DNA of 64,000 bases from an uncultured Collinsella sp. (GTDB lineage Bacteria; Actinomycetota; Coriobacteriia; Coriobacteriales; Coriobacteriaceae): the NCBI GenBank assembly GCA_937937835.1, contig CALDBJ010000071.1, positions 1-64,000 of the forward strand. Reading direction: 5' to 3'. Each line of letters begins with the position of its first letter. Position 1 is the first letter of the stretch. Below the pieces are notes generated by a model that saw nothing but the letters and a program-made list of their open reading frames with translations, had not been told where the DNA came from and searched no databases. A program made the position numbers and the translations under genes. Below, piece after piece: positions 35,406 to 46,101 of this stretch.

Positions 35406-35468
35406 TCAGACCTCCATCTGACATCGTCTTGCGCTGATAGATAAACCATAAGAAATAAAACTGAGATG

Positions 35469-35474
35469 ATTATA
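35469..35474 (-). promoter_or_regulatory. -10 box (TATAAT) of pyk
   Basis: Minus-strand TATAAT in AT-rich DNA 64 nt before the pyk start. The -35 (TTGGGG, 19-bp spacing) is weak. The rest of the 440-bp intergenic region, toward the P-ATPase, holds only the elements listed separately. Confidence 0.5.
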
Positions 35475-35782
35475 ACGAAATGCCGACCGAATACCCCAAA
35501 AAATCGACCGTATGCCGAATTAGAAGTTCATTTTTTGCGGAAAAACGGTATATGCAAAAACTTTACCAACCGTTCTAACCGCTGCTATCTGGGCGATATT
35601 TTAGTTCGATGATGCGCCGAAGAAAAAACGTTTTATCAATCTTGAGCATCACACTGTCTGCACCGTTGCGCCTGTGCCGTGTTTCCAGATGGAATGTTTT
35701 GGCTAGACGCGTCGCTTTGGGGTACCATAGCTCTACTATCAACTGCCGCTCAGCACGGCAGCCTTGATGAGCCCTTGCCCTT

Positions 35783-35836
35783 CTCCTGGGAATTATGATC
35801 GGGCATCAATCTGCTGAGTGGCCCGAATCCCAGGAG
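35783..35836 (+). promoter_or_regulatory. Leader hairpin that buries the P-ATPase ribosome binding site
   Basis: CTCCTGGGA (35783-35791) pairs perfectly with TCCCAGGAG (35828-35836), and CGGGC (35800-35804) with GCCCG (35821-35825). The right arm contains the AGGAG Shine-Dalgarno of the P-ATPase. A smaller hairpin CTGCCG...CGGCAG lies just upstream. This layout suggests translational control, possibly ion-responsive. No known cation riboswitch motif is recognised. Confidence 0.6.
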
Positions 35837-35846
35837 GGGACTCTAT

Positions 35847-38528
<2,682 letters not shown>

Positions 38529-38540
38529 GTTAACCTGTCC

Positions 38541-38629
38541 GGGCTCGCCCCTGCGTGTTTTCTTCTTCGCTGGTCCTCGCGCTTCGCGCTGCGGGATCGC
38601 TCAGAAGAAAACACTCCCGGGGCGGGCCC
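38541..38629. repeat. Long hairpin after the P-ATPase gene
   Basis: GGGCTCGCCCC pairs with GGGGCGGGCCC (10/11), and GTGTTTTCTTCT with AGAAGAAAACAC (12/12). The apex holds GCGCTTCGCGC-type palindromes. Same build as the hairpin between pheS and pheT, without sequence identity. No T-run. Confidence 0.65.
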
Positions 38630-38688
38630 TGTGGTATCCTTGCTGGCTTTCTCGCGCGCGGATGAAAAAGGGCTGAGGGAAAGTTTGT

Positions 38689-38724
38689 GAGCTGGTCGGG
38701 CTTTGCCCGGCCAGCTCTATTTTT
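38689..38724. terminator. Intrinsic terminator
   Basis: Stem GAGCTGGTCGGGC / GCCCGGCCAGCTC with a TTT loop, then TATTTTTAG. Ends plus-strand transcription. The minus-strand operon also ends nearby. Confidence 0.8.
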
Positions 38725-38787
38725 AGAGCATTTGCTCGACCGACTCTTTTTGTGAGCTGGATTGTATGGGGTTGAATCGGCGACGCG

Positions 38788-39117
38788 TTAGGAGAAGCCG
38801 GGAACGTCGCTGAAGGGGATTTGGGGCATAAAGAGAACGATGACGGCCATAATTCCCCAGTAGATTTGCAGAGGTAGCGGAGCCGATATCAGGGCATTAA
38901 AGAAGGACAAACCCTTTTTGCTTCCATATAGCTGGACCGAGCTGAGAAGAGCAATTCCAAAAGAGATGGCGCTCGGCCAGCATGCTTTGACAATGAGGCT
39001 AAGGAAATAGCATATTAATGTTATCGCTATGCACCCAATGCCCCAGAGCCACTTCTTGTTGAGGAAATACTGGATACCCCATACACCAATTACGGGGGCA
39101 ATGATGACTGGCAACAT
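38788..39117 (-). CDS. Small multi-span membrane protein, 109 aa
   Basis: Not recognised. Three or four hydrophobic helices fill nearly the whole length (LPVIIAPVIGVWGIQYFL, LWGIGCIAITLICYFLSLIV, AISFGIALLSSVQLY, LPLQIYWGIMAVIVLFM), with Lys between them. It is the last of three tightly packed genes, 9 bp after a secreted protein gene. Size, topology and position would suit an immunity protein (inference). Base composition is AT-richer than neighbouring genes. Confidence 0.65.
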   Translation of the reverse strand: MLPVIIAPVIGVWGIQYFLNKKWLWGIGCIAITLICYFLSLIVKACWPSAISFGIALLSSVQLYGSKKGLSFFNALISAPLPLQIYWGIMAVIVLFMPQIPFSDVPGFS

Positions 39118-39126
39118 AGCCGTATC

Positions 39127-39624
39127 CTAACTATTTATACAACGAATGTATTCTCCGGAGTTGGGGGGATAGACGCTGCAAGGTAGACGGTACGTGTTGC
39201 CTGCGGGTACGGGGCGTCCAAGGAGTTGCTTTGCTGCATACTCAGTCCAATAACCTCCGGTTATGCTTATGAACTTCTTAATAAGTCCGTCGATTACAAC
39301 CCCCGTTACATAGCCGATGAGTTCTTTTCCAATAAAAATGGCAATTTTGACGATCCATTCTTTAGCGCCGCGTGTGGCAGCTGCTAAATCATCCAAAGAC
39401 AGGGTCTGGAATCGATCGATAATTTGGACATCTCCGTTTTCATCTAGTGCGTATGTCGTCCATCCTGTGCCGGACTCATTGACAGCTTCAATGTACTCTT
39501 CGGCAGAAGGGAACTCTACTTCAAGAGGTTGCGCCTTAGATTGCTTTGGTGAAATGGCAATTGAGCAAAGCGCAACTGCGCTTGCGATGAATGACTTACG
39601 GCTTACGGGAACGTTACGTAGCAT
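39127..39624 (-). CDS. Secreted protein with C-terminal two-cysteine loop (putative bacteriocin-like precursor)
   Basis: A 165-residue protein behind AGGAGG (6 nt). Residues 1-31 form an export signal: VPVSRKSF (Tat-like S-R-K-x-F), hydrophobic IASAVALCSIAI, then SKAQ as a possible cleavage site. The middle is acidic and soluble (EEYIEAVNESGTGWTTYALD). Residues ~88-135 are amphipathic or hydrophobic (WIVKIAIFIGKELIGYVTGV, then KKFISITGGYW). The tail holds the only two cysteines of the mature part, C149 and C162 (LPCS...YIRC), able to close a 13-residue loop. The upstream gene encodes a thioredoxin-like protein that could form this bond. No family recognised. Confidence 0.65.
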   Translation of the reverse strand: MLRNVPVSRKSFIASAVALCSIAISPKQSKAQPLEVEFPSAEEYIEAVNESGTGWTTYALDENGDVQIIDRFQTLSLDDLAAATRGAKEWIVKIAIFIGKELIGYVTGVVIDGLIKKFISITGGYWTEYAAKQLLGRPVPAGNTYRLPCSVYPPNSGEYIRCINS

Positions 39625-39641
39625 GTGTATCCTCCTGACAT

Positions 39642-40076
39642 TTAGCTTGACATTGCTGTGTTGTTCAGATTCAGCCTCCAATCCGTGAAACGCATTTCAA
39701 ACGAATCAAGCGTGGAAAGGTCGAACTCGGACGCTATCTTTCCTTCAGAGATGGCAAAAATTGAAGGATAAAACTCGAATGACGGCAGAAGCGCCTTAAG
39801 TGTTTCCCTATCAACCTCCTTTTGGCTCTTAGGGACAACGAGGATCTCGATGTCGTTCTTGAGACTCGGCGAAAGCGAGCGTTCTGCCGCACGGAGCTCT
39901 TCACAGGCCGGGCAGCCCTCCAGCTCAATTTGCACGATAAAAGATTCGCCTTTGCTTAATTTCGATCGAAATACGGGCAATGAGATATTGATTGGATCGG
40001 AATTGGTTCGTACTGACGAGAAGAGGGCGAAAAGGGACAGCGATAAGATAAGGATAAGGACGGCTTGCTTTCTCAT
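39642..40076 (-). CDS. Membrane-anchored thioredoxin-like protein (CPAC; bacteriocin-accessory-like)
   Basis: A 144-residue protein. One N-terminal signal anchor (VLILILSLSLFALFSS), then a compact thioredoxin fold with FIVQIELEGCPACEE; redox pair C55-x-x-C58. CPAC in a short lone thioredoxin domain is typical of PedC/BrcD-type bacteriocin accessory proteins, which make disulfides in exported peptides. GGAGG lies 4 nt before ATG. First gene of a leftward three-gene operon, 17 bp before the secreted protein gene. Family assignment is by motif and context. Confidence 0.7.
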   Translation of the reverse strand: MRKQAVLILILSLSLFALFSSVRTNSDPINISLPVFRSKLSKGESFIVQIELEGCPACEELRAAERSLSPSLKNDIEILVVPKSQKEVDRETLKALLPSFEFYPSIFAISEGKIASEFDLSTLDSFEMRFTDWRLNLNNTAMSS

Positions 40077-40092
40077 GGGTCCTCCAAACTCT

Positions 40093-40112
40093 ATAAAGTT
40101 AAATTACTTTAT
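40093..40112. promoter_or_regulatory. Operator-like inverted repeat in the divergent promoter region
   Basis: ATAAAGT-N6-ACTTTAT, a perfect 7-bp inverted repeat, lies 16 bp before the thioredoxin-like gene in very AT-rich DNA (TTTATATAAAAC). It is a candidate site for the XRE regulator encoded divergently (inference). Confidence 0.5.
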
Positions 40113-40237
40113 ATAAAACATTAAATAAAGATTCTTAAAAATGAACGGTATCGATTTGCTGGTAAACGGTTTTGAGCGAGAGCGGTTGGATTGAAAAGTA
40201 CAATGAACGCAGGGAAATAAGGAAAAAAGGAGGAGAA

Positions 40238-40726
40238 ATGAAAGATCGCGATATACATCTGCGGTTGACGACGAGTTTTCTGACAATCTTCTGTATCGCC
40301 CTGGCGGTTCAAGCGCTATGTTGCGTGGTGTTGTTCGTTCATCTTGCGAACCTGTTGCTCATCGAGGGTATCTCTGCGGTGAGCGGCGGATTTCTGCTCT
40401 TGTTTATGGTTAGCACGCTTTGCGACGCTGCAACGTTTCTTCTGTTTACGATTCTGACGGCGAAAGTCAGGCATGAGGGTCGTCCTTTTGGTAAGTGGCA
40501 GACCAGGATTTTGGTCGCGGCTGGCCTCCTGATGTCGGTAAAAGCCGTCATCAGCATCATATGGCCGACGATTCAATTACCATACAGCAATGTTCTTGGA
40601 ACGGCTGAGCCCGTGTTTCCCGAGTTTGATTTTCAATCGCTTTCTTACGGACTCGTTTTCTTTGCGTTGGCGGGGGTCTTTGAATACGGTAGGGTATTGC
40701 AGGAAGATGCAGACGAGATTCTCTAG
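40238..40726 (+). CDS. DUF2975-type membrane protein
   Basis: A 162-residue protein with four hydrophobic helices (FLTIFCIALAVQALCCVVLF, GGFLLLFMVSTLCDAATFLL, ILVAAGLLMSVKAVISII, YGLVFFALAGVFEYG), ending EYGRVLQEDADEIL, which is characteristic of DUF2975. AAGGAGGAG precedes ATG. The partner HTH gene begins 11 bp after the stop. DUF2975 with a YozG-like XRE protein is a recurrent pair, sometimes beside peptide-toxin genes. Role unknown; possibly a sensor or immunity protein. Confidence 0.75.
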   Translation: MKDRDIHLRLTTSFLTIFCIALAVQALCCVVLFVHLANLLLIEGISAVSGGFLLLFMVSTLCDAATFLLFTILTAKVRHEGRPFGKWQTRILVAAGLLMSVKAVISIIWPTIQLPYSNVLGTAEPVFPEFDFQSLSYGLVFFALAGVFEYGRVLQEDADEIL

Positions 40727-40737
40727 GGGGTGGCACG

Positions 40738-40989
40738 GTGCCGATTGTTATGCGTCTTGACCGCGTGATGGCGGACCGTAAAATCTCGTCGCAGGAACTT
40801 GCCGAAATCATTGGAATATCGCCTGTTAATCTGTCTCGAATTAAAACGGGAAGACTCAAGGGGATCCGCTTTTCTACACTTCAAGCAATGTGCGAGGCGC
40901 TTCATTGCAAGCCCGGCGACATCATCGATTGGATGGATGATGACGAGTACGCCGCAGCATTTGGTAAGTCGGACGGAACAATGCGTTAA
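40738..40989 (+). CDS. XRE/YozG-type transcriptional regulator
   Basis: An 83-residue Cro/C1 helix-turn-helix protein: LDRVMADRKISSQELAEIIG, then SPVNLSRIKTGRLKGIRFSTLQAMCEALHCKPGDII is the YozG-like signature. The GTG start follows GGGGG at 6-7 nt; an ATG four codons on is an alternative. Probably represses its own operon, the divergent secreted-protein operon, or both through the ATAAAGT repeat (inference). Confidence 0.85.
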   Translation: MPIVMRLDRVMADRKISSQELAEIIGISPVNLSRIKTGRLKGIRFSTLQAMCEALHCKPGDIIDWMDDDEYAAAFGKSDGTMR

Positions 40990-41030
40990 AATACCTGCTC
41001 AGTTGTGTGGTTTTGTGCTGGGAGGCGCTT

Positions 41031-42215
41031 GTGGGCAAGGCTAAGGCTAAGGCGAAGAAAAAGACGACGGGGGCGCGGGCTAAGCGCGATCGTCGTCGGA
41101 AGCTCGCGACCGAAGCCCCTGCATCTGCTGAGGAGTTGCTGGCAAGCGTGCCGGGGCTTGATGCGCTGCAGGATGTTCCGGCGTTCGATGACCTGCCGGT
41201 CGATGCGGCTCAGCAGGCTGCATTTGACGACTTTTGCGCACAGGCTGAGGAACCCGAGCAGATGCAGCTCGGTACCGTGGTGCGCCTGGACCGCGGATTT
41301 CCGCTGGTGGCAACTGCCGACGACACGTTTCGTGCCGAGCATGCCGTAGGGTTTGCCAAGTCGCGTGGCGAGGACGAGGTCTTGCTGCCCGCTGTGGGCG
41401 ACCGCGTGGCGGTTCGCCGTGCTCCCGGGCACGACATGGGCGTGATCGAGTGCGTACTGCCGCGCCGTACGAGCTTTGAGCGTTGGCGTGGCCGTGCCCG
41501 CGGTGAGCGCCAGGTGCTCTGCTCCAACGTTGACAGCGTGCTGATCGTGCAGGCGCTCGGCGCCGGCGAGGTGCTGCTCGATCGCGTCGCGCGCTCACTG
41601 GTGTTGGCGCTCGATTGCGATGCCGAGCCGGTGGTGGTGCTCACCAAGGCCGACCGCTGCGAGGCCGATGAGCTCGAGCGCGATCTGGACCGCGTGCGCC
41701 GTCTGGTGGGTCCGGACGTGCGCGTGATCGTGACGTCTTCTGCCGAGGGCCTCGGCCTGGACGAGGTTCGCGCCTGCGTGCCGGCTGGGAGCTGTGCCAT
41801 GATCTTGGGCGAGTCGGGCGCCGGCAAGTCAACGCTGCTCAACGCGCTGTTGGGCCACGACACCCTGGCCACTGGCGGCGTGCGCGAACGTGATGACCAA
41901 GGTCGCCACACCACGGTTGCGCGCGTGATGGTGGCGCTGCCGGGCGACGCCGGCGTGATCGCCGATGTCCCGGGCCTGCGCAGCCTGCCGCTTGTGGGAC
42001 ATGAGCGGGGTCTGGCGCGTGCCTTCCCCGAGATCGTCGAGGCGTCGCGTGCGTGCCGGTTTGGCGATTGCACGCACACCCATGAGCCGGGTTGTGCCGT
42101 TCGCGAGGCCGAAGATGCCGGACAGATCGACAGCCTGCGCCTGGAGACGTTCCAAAACCTGGCGTCATCCATGCGCATGAGTGCCCAAATGCTCGACCCC
42201 GATGTCCATCTGTAA
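41031..42215 (+). CDS. rsgA: Ribosome small subunit-dependent GTPase RsgA
   Basis: A 394-residue circularly permuted GTPase that checks late 30S maturation. An N-terminal Lys/Ala-rich tail is followed by an OB fold (about 80-160), then the permuted G motifs: G4 LTKADR, G5 TSSAEG, G1 GESGAGKST, G3 DVPGLRS, and a C-terminal zinc knuckle CRFGDCTHTHEPGC. The GTG start has GGGAGG 5-6 nt upstream. The tail and OB region are longer than in most RsgA. Confidence 0.95.
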   Translation: MGKAKAKAKKKTTGARAKRDRRRKLATEAPASAEELLASVPGLDALQDVPAFDDLPVDAAQQAAFDDFCAQAEEPEQMQLGTVVRLDRGFPLVATADDTFRAEHAVGFAKSRGEDEVLLPAVGDRVAVRRAPGHDMGVIECVLPRRTSFERWRGRARGERQVLCSNVDSVLIVQALGAGEVLLDRVARSLVLALDCDAEPVVVLTKADRCEADELERDLDRVRRLVGPDVRVIVTSSAEGLGLDEVRACVPAGSCAMILGESGAGKSTLLNALLGHDTLATGGVRERDDQGRHTTVARVMVALPGDAGVIADVPGLRSLPLVGHERGLARAFPEIVEASRACRFGDCTHTHEPGCAVREAEDAGQIDSLRLETFQNLASSMRMSAQMLDPDVHL

Positions 42216-42233
42216 TTGAATTTTCCTATGACA

Positions 42234-42267
42234 GCCGTCTCCTAACTGCTTGGGAGGCGGCTTTTTT
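42234..42267 (+). terminator. Terminator of rsgA
   Basis: GCCGTCTCC / GGGAGGCGGC stem with one T-G pair, followed by TTTTTT. Confidence 0.85.
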
Positions 42268-42306
42268 GCTGCCAAAGCGCCTCGAAATATGCGTTTTGCC
42301 GACGTT

Positions 42307-42356
42307 CTGACCAAAACCTTGCCACGAGCTTGACGGGCTGGTCAGCTTTTGGTCAG
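42307..42356. promoter_or_regulatory. Inverted repeat upstream of the Tad pilus operon
   Basis: CTGACCAAAA (42307-42316) and TTTTGGTCAG (42347-42356) are perfectly complementary, 30 bp apart, with an extra GGTCAGC in between. A TTGACA follows at 42365 as a possible -35, but no good -10 is seen. Candidate regulator site for the pilus operon. Confidence 0.45.
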
Positions 42357-42467
42357 CAATTGGTTTGACACCTAAAACCAAGATCGCGATTGCGCCGCTT
42401 TGCGCCCTGGTCGCCCAGACAATGGTGGTACGGGCATTTGCCCGGTGCTACCTTGAGAGGAGCGGCC

Positions 42468-43127
42468 GTGAACAAGAGCAAGCGCATCGCCATCAGTCTG
42501 GTCGCGGGCGTGCTCGCTGCTCTGCTCTGCATGGTTTACGGCTCGTCAATCCGCTCGCAAGCCGAACAGGTCCAGGCTGAGACCTTGGCCAAGTACGGTG
42601 GCGATCGCGTCGAGGTATGCGTTGCGGCGCGCGATATCGATGTGGGCGAGACCCTCGATGAGACCAATGTCTTAACCCAGGAATGGCTGACGAGTCTGCT
42701 GCCGCGTGACGCGGCGACCGAGCTGCGCCAGGTGCGCGGCGACGTGACGACTTCGCGTATTCCCAAAAACGCCGTGATCTGCAATGTCTACACCAAGGCC
42801 GAGAGCCACAAGCTCGAGGTGCCTAAGGGCAAGGTCGCCGTTTCGGTGGCGGTCGATGCCGAGCACTCGGTCGGCGGTGCTACGGGCGTGGGCAGCTACG
42901 TGGATGTGTATGTGCAAAAAGACGGCGTAACCGATCGGCTGTGCGGCGCGTACGTGATCGATACCAGTGAGGATTCCGGTGCCACGCGCGAGGGCAAGAT
43001 CGAATGGGTGACGCTGGCGGCTGACCCCGAAGACGTCAAGGAACTGCTGGGAGCCTCGGGCAAGGGAACGGTCAGCTTGACGATTCCCGCCACGGCGCGC
43101 GGCAAAAAGAGCGGAGGCGACGAGTGA
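42468..43127 (+). CDS. Flp pilus assembly protein RcpC/CpaB-like (SAF domain)
   Basis: A 219-residue protein. An N-terminal membrane anchor (RIAISLVAGVLAALLCMVYG) is followed by a SAF domain with VEVCVAARDIDVGETLDETNV, then the RcpC beta region (VAVSVAVDAEHSVGGATGVGSYVDVYV). RcpC/CpaB organises the outer part of Tad machinery. In a monoderm it probably acts at the membrane-wall interface. GTG start behind GAGAGGAG. First gene of the Tad operon. Confidence 0.85.
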   Translation: MNKSKRIAISLVAGVLAALLCMVYGSSIRSQAEQVQAETLAKYGGDRVEVCVAARDIDVGETLDETNVLTQEWLTSLLPRDAATELRQVRGDVTTSRIPKNAVICNVYTKAESHKLEVPKGKVAVSVAVDAEHSVGGATGVGSYVDVYVQKDGVTDRLCGAYVIDTSEDSGATREGKIEWVTLAADPEDVKELLGASGKGTVSLTIPATARGKKSGGDE

Positions 43128-44776
43128 TGAAGGCGATCTGGCTTGCGTGCTGCGCGTGCGGCGATTACGGACTGTTGCAGCGGGAAGTCGAGGGCCGTGA
43201 TGTGGGTGCACAGGTGCTTCGCGTGGGTGACCTGGACGGGCTGGTTTCCATGGCGCGGGCGTTTCCGTCGCGCCGCGGAGCTGCCATCATCGCGGCGTCT
43301 CTGTTTGATACCGAAGATGTGCGCAAGACTGTTGCGCGCCTGACGGCCGAAGGCCGCGTGAGTCGCGTGGTCGTGTTGATAGAAGCGCTCGATCCGTCGG
43401 ATATCGAGGGGCTGTTTCGCGCGGGGGCGACCGAGGTCATCGCTGCACACAGTATATGCGGCAACGGGCGCGCGGGCGAGGGAGCGGTTGATTCCGATCG
43501 GCGCATGACGATTGAGCCCGATGCTTTTGTTGATAGGGAACCCGGGGCGCCTCGCGCTACAAGAGGCCCGCGTGTTGATGATTATGGAAAAGCGGAAGCC
43601 GAGCATGGTCGGCGCCCCCGGAACCCCCTTGTATACGATGACGCTGGAGGGCCGGCGCAGCATGCTGGCGATTCCCCGGCTGTAGATATGGGATACGTGC
43701 ACGGCGTGAATCTGGCGGATGAACTCGATGAAGTTGAGGGCTTTGCCGGGTGCGGCGAGTTGTCGTTGATGCAGCATGAGCAGATTGCACAGAACGAGCC
43801 TGCCTCGCAGACCGAACAAGCTGCCATGCCGGCTTGGACGCAGCGTGTGGCTGCGGCGGGGGAGACGGGGACGCTGTCACCGACGCCCGCCCCGCCGCCT
43901 CCGATGCCGCCGGCAGACGCTGCCGCTTCGCCGCATCGAGCTCCGGTCATCTGCGCCATTTCGGGTTCGGGCGGTTGCGGCAAGTCGACGATCGTTGCCA
44001 CCATGGCACACACATCGTCGCTGTTGGGCTTGCGTGCCGCCGTGCTCGACCTGGATCTGATGTTTGGAAACCTTTACGACTTGTTAGGCGTCGATGCTCC
44101 GCGCGATATGGCGGCACTTATCGAGCCGTCGGCGGCGGGCACGCTCACCGAGCCGGATATCGTAGCCACATCGATGCGCGTGGCACCGGGCGTTACGCTC
44201 TGGGGTCCCGTCGCGGCGCCCGAGCAAGCCGAGCTCATGGCACGTCCGGTGGAGCTACTGCTTGATGTTCTGCGTCGAGAATCCGATGTGGTCTTTATCG
44301 ATACCTCGGTCTTTTGGGGCGACGCCGTGGCGGCTGCGGTGGCGGCGAGCGACCGTTGCCTGGTCGTTGGCGATGCGGCGGTGTCGTCCGCGGCATCGGC
44401 ATCGCGCGTCATTGAACTGGCAGGTCGAGTAGGTGTGCCGCGCACGCGCATGAGCGCCGTGTTCAACCGGTTCGGTGCGCGCGGGGCAGACGAGGACGTC
44501 GCCATGCGCTTTGAGATTGCCTGTGCGTTGAGCTCCAAGATTCGTATCGCCGATGGCGGGCAGGATCTCGCCGCGCTCATGGCGTTTGGGCGCGCTGACG
44601 AGGCAGTGGGGCAGACCAGCGCTTTTGCGACTAGCGTGCGCGAGGCCGCGCGCGAGATGCTCGTGGAACTGGGGTGCGCCGTCGGCCCTTGGAGCGATAT
44701 GGTCGCCGACCGTGCAACGCGCACCGAACGCCCGCGTATCCGCCTTCCCTGGTCGCGCGAGGGTGATGCGCGATGA
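43124..44776 (+). CDS. TadZ/CpaE-like ParA-family ATPase
   Basis: A 550-residue protein. A receiver-like N domain (about 1-115) is followed by a long low-complexity linker (about 120-280, Pro/Ala/Glu-rich), then a MinD/ParA ATPase: deviant Walker A SGSGGCGKSTI, LDLDLMFGNL, and VVFIDTS as the Walker B region. TadZ places Tad pili at the pole. The linker is longer than usual and includes repetitive PPPPMPPADAAA. Overlaps rcpC by 4 bp and tadA by 4 bp; an ATG directly after the first GTG is an equal start. Confidence 0.85.
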   Translation: MMKAIWLACCACGDYGLLQREVEGRDVGAQVLRVGDLDGLVSMARAFPSRRGAAIIAASLFDTEDVRKTVARLTAEGRVSRVVVLIEALDPSDIEGLFRAGATEVIAAHSICGNGRAGEGAVDSDRRMTIEPDAFVDREPGAPRATRGPRVDDYGKAEAEHGRRPRNPLVYDDAGGPAQHAGDSPAVDMGYVHGVNLADELDEVEGFAGCGELSLMQHEQIAQNEPASQTEQAAMPAWTQRVAAAGETGTLSPTPAPPPPMPPADAAASPHRAPVICAISGSGGCGKSTIVATMAHTSSLLGLRAAVLDLDLMFGNLYDLLGVDAPRDMAALIEPSAAGTLTEPDIVATSMRVAPGVTLWGPVAAPEQAELMARPVELLLDVLRRESDVVFIDTSVFWGDAVAAAVAASDRCLVVGDAAVSSAASASRVIELAGRVGVPRTRMSAVFNRFGARGADEDVAMRFEIACALSSKIRIADGGQDLAALMAFGRADEAVGQTSAFATSVREAAREMLVELGCAVGPWSDMVADRATRTERPRIRLPWSREGDAR

Positions 44777-46101
44777 GTCTGCAGACGCGGATTAAAGCCG
44801 CCGGCGCGGCCGCCGCGGCTGCCCCCGTTGATGCGGGACGCCGCCGCGCCGTGAAACGACGCACCAAGCGCGCCGTGATGGACCGCATGGGTTACGACGA
44901 AGTGGCGCGTATCAGCGCCTATATCGACCCGGCACTTGCCCGCTCGGAATTGCGTCCTGCGGTGGAGGCGGCGCTCAATGTTGAGGAGCCGACCGATCTC
45001 GCGACGCCCGAGCGCGAGACCATCATCGACGAGATTTTGGATGACGTGGTGGGCTTGGGGCCGTTGCAGCCGCTCATCGAGGACGACACCGTTACCGAGA
45101 TCATGATCAACGGCTGCCGCTCGGCTTTCTTTGAACGCGGCGGCGTCTTGTACCCCATCGAGCATGCGTTTGAGGATGATGAGCAGATCCGTGTGCTTAT
45201 CGACCGCATTATCTCGCCACTTGGCCGCCGCATCGACGAGCGCAGCCCCATCGTCAACGCCCGCCTCAAAACGGGCTATCGCGTCAACGCGGTGATTCCG
45301 CCTGTGGCGATTGACGGACCGATTCTCACCATCCGAAAGTTCTCGGACCGTATCTGCTCGCTGGACGAGCTCGTGGGGTTGGGATCGCTGCCGCTTTGGT
45401 ATGCGCAGCTGCTGTCGTGTGCGGTGTCGCTGCGACAGGACCTGGCGGTTGCGGGAGGCACGGGATCTGGTAAGACCACCCTGCTCAACGCGTTGTCATG
45501 CGAGATTTCCACCGGCGAGCGCATCGTGACGATCGAGGACTCTGCCGAGCTCAAGTTTGCGCATCATCCACACGTGGTGCGTCTAGAGGCGCGCGAGGCT
45601 TCAATTGAGGGCGAGGGCGCGGTGACGATCCGCGACCTGGTGACCAATGCCCTGCGCATGCGCCCCGACCGCATCGTGGTGGGCGAGGTGCGCGGTGCCG
45701 AGTGCTGCGACATGTTGCAGGCCATGAACACGGGCCACGACGGGTCGCTCACCACGCTTCATGCGGGTTCCGAGCAGGAGACCGTGGTGCGTCTGACGTT
45801 GCTTGCACGTTATGGCATCGATCTGCCGAGCGAGCTCATCGAGGAGCAGATTGCCATGGCGCTCGACGGCATCGTGATGTCCGAGCGCCACGCCGATGGC
45901 AGGCGTTTCGTCTCCTCGTATTCGGGGGTGCGTCGCGCCGCGTCGGGCGGCGTAGAGCTCGAGCGCTATGTGACTTTCGATGCCGCCGAGCGCACCTGGA
46001 AGCTTGACCGCGAGCCGCCGTTTATCGCAGAAGGCCTGCGGTCGGGGACGCTCACACAAGAGGAGGTGGACGAATGGAGGCCGCTGTGCCCCTCGTCGTA
46101 G
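44773..46101 (+). CDS. tadA: TadA/CpaF pilus assembly ATPase
   Basis: A 442-residue type II/IV secretion ATPase that powers Tad pilus polymerisation. N domain with [16 protein letters not shown], arginine-rich [20 protein letters not shown], Walker [13 protein letters not shown], Asp box [11 protein letters not shown], Walker [15 protein letters not shown], and His box [14 protein letters not shown]. Start overlaps tadZ stop (ATGA). Confidence 0.95.
   Translation: MSLQTRIKAAGAAAAAAPVDAGRRRAVKRRTKRAVMDRMGYDEVARISAYIDPALARSELRPAVEAALNVEEPTDLATPERETIIDEILDDVVGLGPLQPLIEDDTVTEIMINGCRSAFFERGGVLYPIEHAFEDDEQIRVLIDRIISPLGRRIDERSPIVNARLKTGYRVNAVIPPVAIDGPILTIRKFSDRICSLDELVGLGSLPLWYAQLLSCAVSLRQDLAVAGGTGSGKTTLLNALSCEISTGERIVTIEDSAELKFAHHPHVVRLEAREASIEGEGAVTIRDLVTNALRMRPDRIVVGEVRGAECCDMLQAMNTGHDGSLTTLHAGSEQETVVRLTLLARYGIDLPSELIEEQIAMALDGIVMSERHADGRRFVSSYSGVRRAASGGVELERYVTFDAAERTWKLDREPPFIAEGLRSGTLTQEEVDEWRPLCPSS

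Noticed and set aside
35406..35846. yybP-ykoY manganese riboswitch or M-box in the P-ATPase leader
   Set aside because: Conserved core sequences of these classes are not recognisable; only the RBS-covering hairpin is clear.
38788..40989. SdpC/SdpI or lactococcin 972-type system
   Set aside because: The secreted protein shows no recognisable SdpC or lactococcin 972 motifs, and no ABC transporter follows; only the general logic is similar.
42390..42467. 26-residue N-terminal extension of the RcpC-like protein
   Set aside because: Trp/Arg-rich translation unlike a membrane anchor; GAGAGGAG before GTG at 42468 is the better start.
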